NCBI GenBank assembly: GCA_964563135.1
Contig: CAZLWV010000005.1
Span: forward strand, 1 to 64,000
Origin: JAAYAY01 sp964563135
Lineage (GTDB): Bacteria; Planctomycetota; Planctomycetia; Pirellulales; Thermoguttaceae
Direction: 5' to 3'
Length of the DNA: 64,000 nucleotides
The notes beneath the pieces are model-generated. The model had not been told where the DNA came from. It ran no database searches and was given only the letters and a program-made list of their open reading frames with translations. The translations under genes were made by a program, and so were the position numbers. Each line of letters starts with the position of its first letter. Position 1 is the first letter of the stretch. Positions 8,083-14,947 of this stretch are shown here, in pieces.

Positions 8083-8742
8083 ATGGCGAAGATCTATGAA
8101 GCAGTGTATGTGCCGGATGCGAGGATCACGGTGGACGGGATCCTGGACGAGGCGGTTTGGCAGAAGGCAAACCTGGAAACGGGGTTTGCTTTCCCTTGGG
8201 AGGACCGTCCGGCGCCGCGGACGGAGTTTCGGGCGGTGTTCAATGACAGGGCGTTCTGCTTCGCCTTTCGTGCGGATGACGACGACATCGTTCTGGCGGC
8301 GGACTATCAGGGCAAGGAAGACGTCGTCCGCGAGGATCGCGTGGAACTGTTCTTCGCGCTGGATGACGAACTGGCCAGTTACTATTGCCTGGAGATTGAC
8401 CCGCTCGGCCGGGTGCTCGACTATCACGCCAACTTCTACCGCCGGTTCGATCGCTCGTGGTCTTGTCCGGGTCTCGACGTGACGGGCCGACGGACGGAGA
8501 AAGGCTATTGCGTGGAGGGGCTGATTCCGCTCAGGTCGCTCCAGCTACTCGGATTTCCGGCACTCGAATCCGGCCGCCCGATCAAGTTCGGCATTTATCG
8601 GGCCGAGTTCAGCCACACAGAAGGCTCGGGGTGGAGCGAGAGCTGGATCAGTTGGGTCGATCCGCAGACGGCGGAACCGGATTTTCATGTGCCGAGTTCG
8701 TTTGGGAGGCTGCGGCTGGGAGCCATGAGGGATCAGCTCTGA
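8083..8742 (+). CDS. CBM9-like carbohydrate-binding domain protein
   Basis: This 219-residue protein is almost entirely one domain of the DOMON/CBM9-like beta-sandwich family. Typical features are the opening ITVDGILDEAVWQKA, then DRVELFFALDD, YYCLEIDPLGRVLDYH and a closing FGRLRL. Members bind sugars or cellulose ends. No signal peptide is seen, so the single-domain form may be cytoplasmic. The start is placed at 8083 because GAGGA lies six bases upstream; an in-frame ATG at 8077 is too close to it. It lies 53 bp after the XylR gene on the same strand and may be co-transcribed. Confidence 0.85.
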   Translation: MAKIYEAVYVPDARITVDGILDEAVWQKANLETGFAFPWEDRPAPRTEFRAVFNDRAFCFAFRADDDDIVLAADYQGKEDVVREDRVELFFALDDELASYYCLEIDPLGRVLDYHANFYRRFDRSWSCPGLDVTGRRTEKGYCVEGLIPLRSLQLLGFPALESGRPIKFGIYRAEFSHTEGSGWSESWISWVDPQTAEPDFHVPSSFGRLRLGAMRDQL

Positions 8743-8874
8743 GCAATGAGCCGAAGAAGAGATTTCCCGAGAATTCGGGGGCTGGAATGGTGGGGGCAGC
8801 TACGAGTACTGCGGCGGTTGTGGTAGGTTTTCGGGTGGATACTTTCAAATTCACTTTGCCCGAGGAGCAACTCC

Positions 8875-9639
8875 ATGATGACTAAAGGGATTCTTGCGTC
8901 GGCTTTCCTGTTGGCGATGGCCGGTCTTGTTTCAGCGGCAGAAAAAGAACCGCCGGTGTACGAGCTTCGCACCTACTATGCGGCACCTGGGCGGTTGGAC
9001 GACGTGAATGCCCGTTTCAGGGATCACGCGCTGGCGCTGTTCGAGAAACATGGTTTGAAGAGCCTTGGCTATTGGATGCCGATCGACAACCAGGAGAATG
9101 TGCTGGTCTACATGTTGGCCTTCCCCAGCCAGAAGGCCCGCGAGAAGGCCTGGAAGGAGTTTTTCGCCGATCCCGAGTGGCAGAAGGTGCAGAAGGAAAC
9201 CGACGCCAATGGAAAGATCGTGACCAAAGTGGAATCGGTACAACTTGCCGCGACTGATTACTCGCCGGAGATCCGGCCGTCGGTGGGGAAAGACCGGGTG
9301 TTCGAATTGCGGACGTACACGGCCTCGCCGGGAAACCTGGGGCGTTTGAACGCGCGGTTTCGCGACCACACGGTGGCCTTGTTCAAGCGGCACGGGATGG
9401 AGCAGTTGGGGTATTGGAATCCGTTGGAGGGTCAGCCGGGGGCCGGGGAGAAGCTGGTGTACCTGCTGGCGCATGCCAGCCAGGAGGCGGCCAAGGCGTC
9501 GTTTGACGCGTTCCGGGCCGATCCGGAGTGGATTGCGGCGAAGAAGGCGTCGGAAGATGCAGCGGGTGGGTCGTTGACGATCCAGGATGGTGTGAAGTCG
9601 GTGTTGATGAAGGCGACGGATTACTCGCCGACGAAGTGA
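8875..9639 (+). CDS. Secreted double-NIPSNAP domain protein
   Basis: This 254-residue protein has a Sec signal peptide (hydrophobic residues 5-20, cleavage near SAA) and two tandem NIPSNAP domains, ferredoxin-like alpha/beta units of about 105 residues. The repeats are plain to see: VYELRTYYAAPGRLDDVNARF in the first and VFELRTYTASPGNLGRLNARF in the second, each followed by FRDH, the GYW motif and a later ADPEW segment. The bacterial role of NIPSNAP is unclear. The start at 8875 follows AGGAG by seven bases; the ATG at 8878 is an alternative. Confidence 0.9.
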   Translation: MMTKGILASAFLLAMAGLVSAAEKEPPVYELRTYYAAPGRLDDVNARFRDHALALFEKHGLKSLGYWMPIDNQENVLVYMLAFPSQKAREKAWKEFFADPEWQKVQKETDANGKIVTKVESVQLAATDYSPEIRPSVGKDRVFELRTYTASPGNLGRLNARFRDHTVALFKRHGMEQLGYWNPLEGQPGAGEKLVYLLAHASQEAAKASFDAFRADPEWIAAKKASEDAAGGSLTIQDGVKSVLMKATDYSPTK

Positions 9640-9650
9640 ACCACCGTTTT

Positions 9651-9680
9651 TTGCTCTCTTCCGCAACCTGACGGTACAAT
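9651..9680 (+). promoter_or_regulatory. Candidate promoter of the radical SAM operon
   Basis: TTGCTC at 9651-9656 and TACAAT at 9675-9680 are separated by 18 bases and resemble sigma-70 -35 and -10 boxes. The -10 box ends only six bases before the ATG at 9687, where no Shine-Dalgarno is visible, so the first gene may be read from a leaderless transcript. Confidence 0.35.
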
Positions 9681-9686
9681 GCCCGC

Positions 9687-11063
9687 ATGAATGTCCAGTT
9701 GCGAGAGCATCGCTATTACGCCCGCACCGTGTCCGTCTGCTCGGTGTGCCGCCGCAGGATCGATGCCAAGATCGTCGAGCAGGACGGCAAGGCCTGGCTC
9801 GACAAGCACTGCCCCGAGCACGGCCGATCGCTCGTGCTGGTCAGTTCGTCCTTCGCTCGCTACGCGGGTTCAGGGGCGGTCATGATCCACGGCCGGATAC
9901 CCGGCGAGTTTGCCACCCAGGTGAAGAACGGCTGTCCGGAGGATTGCGGCTACTGTCCCCAGCACGAACAGCACGCGTGCAGCGGGCTGGTGGAGATCAC
10001 CGATCAGTGCGACATGAACTGCCCGATCTGCTACGCCGATCCCGGTGGGCATGGCCCCATCTCCTTCGAGGACTATCGCAACCGGCTGGATACCCTGGAA
10101 CGTGTGGAAGGCACGATCGATGTCCTGCAACTGTCGGGCGGAGAACCGGCGCTGCATCCGGAGCTGATCCCGTTTCTGGAAGAAGCGCGGCGCCGCAGGC
10201 CGAACCGGATTCTGCTGAATACCAACGGCCACCGGATCGCCACCGAGCCCGGCTTTGTGCAGGAACTGGCCGCCTTCCGAGACGTTCTGGACGTGTATCT
10301 CCAGTACGACGGCCGGTCGGCCGCGGCCAGTGAGCGACTGCGCGGCTGCGATGCCAGGGCCGATCAGGAGACGGCGGTTTCGCGGCTGGCCCAGGCCGGC
10401 ATCAAGGTCAATCTGGTGGCCACCGTCGGTTCAGAGAACCTCTCCGACGTGCCGGCCCTGGTCGAACAGGCGGTCGCGACCGCCGGCGTTACCGGACTGA
10501 CGTTCCAGACGCTCTCGTATTGCGGCCGGAACCGCGCGGCCGATTCGAGCCGCCGCACCACCGCCTCGGATATCGTCGACTCGATGACTCGGCTGCCATG
10601 GCTTACGCCGTCGGACATCTTTCCGCTCCCCTGCTCGCACCCCTACTGCACCCAGCTCTGCTACCTCTACTGCCGGCCGGGGCGAAAGCCGTTTCCCATG
10701 ATTCGCCTGTCCAGGCCGCGAGAGATCGTCGATTCGGTGAAGAACCGCTTGTCGTTCAACGCCGAGACCATGGAGCAATTGACCCCAAAAATCCGCTGCG
10801 TCTCGCTGGAGAACGGCCTGCGGTTCAGCAACATTCTCCCGGCCCTCAGTCTGCGCCGGTTCTTTCGGAACGCAAAACGGGCCGAGTGGAAGGGGCGCAA
10901 GATCCTCCGCGTCGTCGTCAAGCAGTTCATGGACGCAGAGACATTCGACGCCGGGCGTGCGGCCCGCTGCTGCATCGGCGTGGTGACCGGCGACGGCCGG
11001 ATCATCCCCTTCTGCAGCTACAACACGATCCACCGGGAGCGAGACCATGGCGCCGGAACTTAG
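9687..11063 (+). CDS. Radical SAM protein, tetraether-synthase (Tes)-like
   Basis: This 458-residue protein carries the radical SAM cluster motif CDMNCPIC (CxxxCxxC) at about 109-116 and the SAM-binding GGEP at about 151-154. In front of the core are two further cysteine groups: an N-terminal CSVC and HCPEHG block at about 17-50, and GCPEDCGYCPQHEQHAC at about 84-100. This order matches the radical SAM enzymes that include archaeal tetraether lipid synthase and bacterial membrane-spanning-lipid synthases, which couple lipid tails. More cysteines in the C-terminal third (PCSHPYCTQLCYLYC) suggest a further Fe-S cluster. It leads a tightly overlapping operon with an Lgt-like and an ICMT-like protein. 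The family call is confident; the lipid substrate is inference. Confidence 0.82.
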   Translation: MNVQLREHRYYARTVSVCSVCRRRIDAKIVEQDGKAWLDKHCPEHGRSLVLVSSSFARYAGSGAVMIHGRIPGEFATQVKNGCPEDCGYCPQHEQHACSGLVEITDQCDMNCPICYADPGGHGPISFEDYRNRLDTLERVEGTIDVLQLSGGEPALHPELIPFLEEARRRRPNRILLNTNGHRIATEPGFVQELAAFRDVLDVYLQYDGRSAAASERLRGCDARADQETAVSRLAQAGIKVNLVATVGSENLSDVPALVEQAVATAGVTGLTFQTLSYCGRNRAADSSRRTTASDIVDSMTRLPWLTPSDIFPLPCSHPYCTQLCYLYCRPGRKPFPMIRLSRPREIVDSVKNRLSFNAETMEQLTPKIRCVSLENGLRFSNILPALSLRRFFRNAKRAEWKGRKILRVVVKQFMDAETFDAGRAARCCIGVVTGDGRIIPFCSYNTIHRERDHGAGT

Positions 11064-11730
11064 GTTCTTCTCGCTCACCTTGCCCGCCTATCAGGTGATG
11101 ATCGGTCTGGGCATGGTCGTGGCCGCACTCGTCCGATTCCTGCTCCCGGTCGATCGCGTGCCCCGCAGCCGAACCTGGTTTGTGATCTTCCCCGCCTTTG
11201 TGGGCCTCATTGCAGGAGCGAAGCTGCCCGTGCTGCTCTCCTACGGTCTGCGGCCCGAGCTGGTGGCCACCGGCAAGAGCGTGCTGGGGGCGTTGGTGGG
11301 AGCCTACCTGGCCGTGCGCCTGGCGAAATGGTGGACCGGGCAGTCGTGGAAGGGGGGCGGAGACGCCTTCGTTCTCCCCTTGGCCGCCGGATTGGCCGTG
11401 GGACGGGTGGGTTGCCTCTTGAACGGATGCTGCTGGGGAGCGGGCGGTTTCCCCGCACCGCTGCTGGAGATCGCTTTTCACGCCACGGCCTTCGCCGTCT
11501 TCTGCCGGCTTCGCTCCCGCCGGGTGGCCGAGGGCGCCTGGTTCCCGCTCTACCTGGGCTCTTATTGCCTGTTCCGGTTCTTCGCCGAGTTCATTCGCGT
11601 TGAGCCGCGGGTGCTGGCCGGGCTGACCGTGTACCAGTGGATTGCCGCCGCGGGAGTGGCCGTTTTCTGTTACGAAGTGTGGACCCGTCTTCGCCAGGAT
11701 CGGAGGCCCGCTTGTGAACAGTCTCTCTGA
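11047..11730 (+). CDS. Lgt-like membrane protein
   Basis: This 227-residue integral membrane protein with about seven hydrophobic segments resembles prolipoprotein diacylglyceryl transferase. The diagnostic segment GRVGCLLNGCCWG lies near residues 119-131, the form found in the Lgt-like family rather than in canonical Lgt. A C-terminal FRFFAEFIRVE segment corresponds to the conserved final helix region. It overlaps the radical SAM gene by 17 bp, so translation is probably coupled. It is shorter than true Lgt, and the genome presumably has a separate housekeeping copy. A role in handling phosphatidylglycerol or another glycerolipid for the neighbouring enzyme is inference. Confidence 0.8.
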   Translation: MAPELRFFSLTLPAYQVMIGLGMVVAALVRFLLPVDRVPRSRTWFVIFPAFVGLIAGAKLPVLLSYGLRPELVATGKSVLGALVGAYLAVRLAKWWTGQSWKGGGDAFVLPLAAGLAVGRVGCLLNGCCWGAGGFPAPLLEIAFHATAFAVFCRLRSRRVAEGAWFPLYLGSYCLFRFFAEFIRVEPRVLAGLTVYQWIAAAGVAVFCYEVWTRLRQDRRPACEQSL

Positions 11731-12754
11731 CACCGGGCAAGTCGGAATCAGTGCGGCGTCGACTGCCGTAGGGCAGGTTTGCAGCCTGTTCGGACAGGAT
11801 GCAGTCCTGTCCTACGCTGTGACGTTCACCCGGCTGGCGGTTCAATGGGAATATGCTGTTCTCTACCTGGCGGCCACGGCCGTGCTGGTGACGGTGGCCA
11901 TTCGCCTGCTCGACAAGCGCGACAGTGCCGAAACACCCCAGCGTCGGGAGCGCAACCTGGTCGCCACGCTCACGATGACCCTGTTCTTCTTCGGCATCTA
12001 CGTGCTGGCCCGATTGAACATCGGACACCTTCCGCTCTCGACCGCGGCAGTCACGGCCGCCAAACTGACGGGCTCCGTCCTGCTGGTCTACTCGGCCGTG
12101 GTGAACATCGCGGCACGGCATGTGATCGGGCGGTTCTGGAGCGATCAGATTGAAATCCAGGAAAACCACCAGATCGTGCGCCGCTGGCCCTACACCTGGT
12201 CGCGCCACCCCATGTACGGCTCGCTGGTCCTGTTCGGGGTTGGCATGGGCCTGATCGCGGCCAACCCGCTGGTGGCTGGGCTGGTCCTGGGGGTCTTCTG
12301 GCCGGCCATGGCCTATCGGGCGCGCCGGGAGGAGCAGAACCTGCTGGCGGCGTGCCCCGACGACTACGCCACCTATCGGCAGACCGTCCCGATGATGATG
12401 CCGCGTCTCGAAGAGCCGATCGCCAAGGTTGTTCGAGCCAGCCTGGGGCTGATGCAACTGTGGAGCGTCCTGTTCGCCTGCCTGGACCTGTTCGCTCTTT
12501 CGGGCGTGCTGACCTTCGGGCTTTCGTTTCTGATGGCGCGTCCCGACTTTCGCGCCGCCTACAAGCTCAAGACGGTCATCATCCTGTCGTTCACCGCTCT
12601 GGCGGCCTGGAACCCACGGTTTGTGCCGCTCTTCTGGCTGCCCGTGTTTGCATCGTTCATGAGTCTTTCAGGGCATTGCCCGGGGACGCTGGCAGTGCGC
12701 CTGCTCACCCGCAACACCGGCGCCCAGGAGCCGCCCCGTGACCAACCCTTATGA
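11714..12754 (+). CDS. Isoprenylcysteine methyltransferase (ICMT)-like membrane protein
   Basis: This 346-residue membrane protein has an ICMT/PEMT-type methyltransferase module at about 110-240. The signature TWSRHPMYGSLVLFGVG is followed by RARREEQNLLAACPDDYATY, which together bind SAM and the lipid head. At least three more hydrophobic segments follow to residue 335. The GTG at 11714 is chosen because GGAGG sits seven bases before it. With this start the N-terminus is encoded by a 50-bp palindromic element (11767-11816) that looks like an inserted repeat. The gene overlaps the Lgt-like gene by 17 bp. It may methylate a lipid or isoprenoid product of the operon. Confidence 0.78.
   Translation: MNSLSDTGQVGISAASTAVGQVCSLFGQDAVLSYAVTFTRLAVQWEYAVLYLAATAVLVTVAIRLLDKRDSAETPQRRERNLVATLTMTLFFFGIYVLARLNIGHLPLSTAAVTAAKLTGSVLLVYSAVVNIAARHVIGRFWSDQIEIQENHQIVRRWPYTWSRHPMYGSLVLFGVGMGLIAANPLVAGLVLGVFWPAMAYRARREEQNLLAACPDDYATYRQTVPMMMPRLEEPIAKVVRASLGLMQLWSVLFACLDLFALSGVLTFGLSFLMARPDFRAAYKLKTVIILSFTALAAWNPRFVPLFWLPVFASFMSLSGHCPGTLAVRLLTRNTGAQEPPRDQPL
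11767..11816. repeat. 50-bp palindromic element inside coding sequence
   Basis: The left arm begins CGTAGGGCAGGTTTGCAGCC and the right arm ends CAGTCCTGTCCTACG; the two 23-base arms pair with about four mismatches around a short TTCG-like loop. It lies within codons 18-35 of the ICMT-like gene without breaking the frame. A single-gene explanation for such a strong hairpin is unlikely, so I read it as a short mobile or REP-like element. Confidence 0.65.
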
Positions 12755-13103
12755 ATCTCCGCAGACTCCGCCGGACTGGAGCGACTCCGGGCCTGCCACG
12801 AGGCCGGATGCGAGGGAGTATTCTCGCGGCTTCTTGTCGGCCCTGCTGATCACGATTGTCTTCACGGCGATACTCGGATACCCGCTGCAAATGGTCTTGA
12901 CCACGTGGCTGCCCAAGTCTCTCAAGGTTCTACCCTTTCTGCTGAGTTCGCCGGCGGCGAGCGGCCCGATCTTCGCCCTTATCCTCTGGCTTCGCAACCG
13001 CAAGCAGAACCGGCCGTTTGCCGTGGGGGCCGTTACCTTCGGCGTAGCTGCTTTCCTGCTCGTCGGTGGATGCTTCATAGGACTCAGCCTGGGAGACTCC
13101 TGA
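12738..13103 (+). CDS. Small NPYESP-type membrane protein, copy 1
   Basis: This 121-residue protein starts (GTG, with AGGAG seven bases upstream) with MTNPYESPQTP, a signature of small planctomycete membrane proteins. It has two hydrophobic segments before the end, about 31-52 and 62-80, then a basic loop (RNRKQNRPF) and a last hydrophobic helix (AVGAVTFGVAAFLLVGGCF). It is the first of three tandem paralogs. It overlaps the ICMT-like gene by 17 bp, which ties the trio to the lipid-type operon. Function unknown. Confidence 0.75.
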   Translation: MTNPYESPQTPPDWSDSGPATRPDAREYSRGFLSALLITIVFTAILGYPLQMVLTTWLPKSLKVLPFLLSSPAASGPIFALILWLRNRKQNRPFAVGAVTFGVAAFLLVGGCFIGLSLGDS

Positions 13104-13453
13104 TGATCAATCCCTACCAGTCTCCGCAAACACCCTTGCAGCCGCCCGACTCTCCGTTCACCGGCCGGGCGGTCGCCATGTTCCTGGCCGGATTTCTGGT
13201 AACCATGATGCTGACTATCGGTGGAACCGTGGTATCGCTGGCCTGCGCAAGCGCGCTGGCAAGCGTGGTGCCCGAACCGCTAGCGGTAATCGTCTTCTTT
13301 ATGGGTTCTCCCGCCGTCATCGGCCCGCTCTGCAGTGTCATCGTCTGGCGAATCACCCGAAACTCGAATCGGCCCTATGCCATTGGAGCGATCACCTTCG
13401 GCGTTGCCGCCTTCCTGCTGTTTGGCGGGTGCTTACTGGCGATCAGTATGTAG
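13103..13453 (+). CDS. Small NPYQSP-type membrane protein, copy 2
   Basis: This 116-residue protein opens with MINPYQSPQTP and has the same plan as its neighbours: a short soluble N-terminus, two membrane segments, a basic asparagine-rich loop (RITRNSNRPYAIGA) and a closing FGVAAFLLFGGC helix. The start codon shares one base with the stop of copy 1 (TGATG), so the two are translationally coupled. A longer frame opens upstream at 12905, but it only shadows copy 1. Function unknown. Confidence 0.72.
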   Translation: MINPYQSPQTPLQPPDSPFTGRAVAMFLAGFLVTMMLTIGGTVVSLACASALASVVPEPLAVIVFFMGSPAVIGPLCSVIVWRITRNSNRPYAIGAITFGVAAFLLFGGCLLAISM

Positions 13454-13471
13454 CAACACAGGAGACGTTCC

Positions 13472-13825
13472 ATGACGAATCCTTACGAATCTCCAAAGAC
13501 GCCAATCGAGTCAGACGGGCCACCTCGCATCACCGGACGGGCGGTCGGATCGTTCGTGCTCGGGGCCCTGCTGTGTGCCGTCATCACATTCGGCCTTGCG
13601 GTGATGGCAGGAATGGTCGCTGCCATGGTATATAGACCCTATGGCGGGATCGGCGGGCTGATCGTCTTCATGAACGGCCCGGGCGTGATCGGACCGGTCA
13701 GTGGCGGCATCCTCTGGGCCGTCAAGCGAAAACGGAACCGTCCCTTTGCCGTGGGAGCCGTGGCCTTCGGCGTGGCCGCGTTTCTCTTCGTCGGCGGATG
13801 CCTGACGCTGATGGGAATCGGATAA
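13472..13825 (+). CDS. Small NPYESP-type membrane protein, copy 3
   Basis: This 117-residue protein opens with MTNPYESPKTPIE and ends with NRPFAVGAVAFGVAAFLFVG plus GCLTLMG, closely matching copies 1 and 2. AGGAG lies nine bases before its ATG and only 18 bp separate it from copy 2. Conservation is strongest in the N-terminal tag and in the last helix, so those parts probably do the work. Function unknown. Confidence 0.74.
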   Translation: MTNPYESPKTPIESDGPPRITGRAVGSFVLGALLCAVITFGLAVMAGMVAAMVYRPYGGIGGLIVFMNGPGVIGPVSGGILWAVKRKRNRPFAVGAVAFGVAAFLFVGGCLTLMGIG

Positions 13826-13909
13826 CACCGATTCGGATTGTCAACGCATGGGAGGAGAATCGCGGCCGCGTCTGGCGATCGTGTGCCGCTGGATGCCGAA
13901 CAACTGCGG

Positions 13910-14806
13910 TCACTGGGGATTGACGGGCGCGGGGACCCGTTTGACGCAGCGGAAGCCGTAGTCGTCGGAGGCGACGCAGGCGTCGGTGAAGCCGGGTTCG
14001 TCGCAGTAGCGGTTCCAGCTCGTGCAGGTCTCGGCGGAGCCGGAGAAGGCGCCGCCGCGGAGGACGGTTTTTTCGCCGGAGGCCGGCCCATGGGGATCGG
14101 CGGCGGGCTGGGGGGAATAGGCGTCGACGGCGTACCAGTCGTTGCACCATTCGCGGACGTTTCCGGCCATGTCGTAGAGGCCGAAGGGGTTGGGTTCCTT
14201 CTGGCCGACGGGGTGATGCTTGCGGCCAGCGTTTTCGCGGAACCAGGCATGGCCGTCGAGCCGATCGGCACCGCCTTCGAAGTAGTAATCGCCCGGGCTG
14301 CCGGCGCGGCAGGCATATTCCCATTCGGCCTCCGTGGGGAGGCGGTAGCCGTCGGCGGAGAAGTCGCAGGCCCAGGTTTCCAGGTTGTAGCAGGGGGTAA
14401 GGCCCTCTTCGGCCGATCGGGCATTGCAGAACTTGAGCGTGTCGGTCCAGCGGACCCGTTCGACCGGATTCTTGGGGCCCTTTCGCCGTGCCGGATTCTT
14501 GCCCATGAGACGCTCGTAGAGCTCCTGCGTGACCTCGTAGCGGTCCATGCAGAAGGGGCTTACCGTGACCGGGTGGGGAGGGCTGGCATCGAGCTGGCCT
14601 TCGTGCCCCATCGTGAACTGGCCGCCGGGGATGAGGACCATGGAGACACCCCCGGAGGTCTGGATTTCTTGCGGCAAACCGCTGGTGGCAGATGCATCGG
14701 CCGTCGGCCGGCCCTGGGTTGGATCAGGCTCGGTGCGTTTGACGCAGCCGACGACCGCGAGCACAAGGAGGGCCAGGACCGGTAGGGGCATCCATGGGCT
14801 TTGCAT
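13910..14806 (-). CDS. FGE/SUMF1-like lipoprotein
   Basis: This 298-residue protein has a lipoprotein signal (hydrophobic 8-20, then the lipobox LAVVGC), so it should be anchored on a membrane outside the cytoplasm. Residues 50-290 are a formylglycine-generating-enzyme-like (SUMF1) domain: MVLIPGGQFTMG, DRYEVTQELYERL, YRLPTEAEWEYACRAG, GLYDMAGNVREWCNDWY and LRGGAFSGSAETC. It has one cysteine at the expected active region (AETCTS) but not an obvious second copper-binding cysteine, so sulfatase-maturing activity is not assured. CAGGAG precedes the ATG. It is convergent with the lipid-type operon. A related domain occurs in the fusion at 19544-21448. Confidence 0.86.
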   Translation of the reverse strand: MQSPWMPLPVLALLVLAVVGCVKRTEPDPTQGRPTADASATSGLPQEIQTSGGVSMVLIPGGQFTMGHEGQLDASPPHPVTVSPFCMDRYEVTQELYERLMGKNPARRKGPKNPVERVRWTDTLKFCNARSAEEGLTPCYNLETWACDFSADGYRLPTEAEWEYACRAGSPGDYYFEGGADRLDGHAWFRENAGRKHHPVGQKEPNPFGLYDMAGNVREWCNDWYAVDAYSPQPAADPHGPASGEKTVLRGGAFSGSAETCTSWNRYCDEPGFTDACVASDDYGFRCVKRVPAPVNPQ

Positions 14807-14947
14807 GGGTCAGACTCCTGCGACGTGGAAGGGGGAAACCGGGCTTCCATTGGCCAGGTCAGATGGTTCAGACTGCGTTGCGGGAGGTAGGGCGTCAGAA
14901 AAGTCCGGCCCGGACAGGTTGCGGCAACTCTGGACCTGTCCTGCGGG

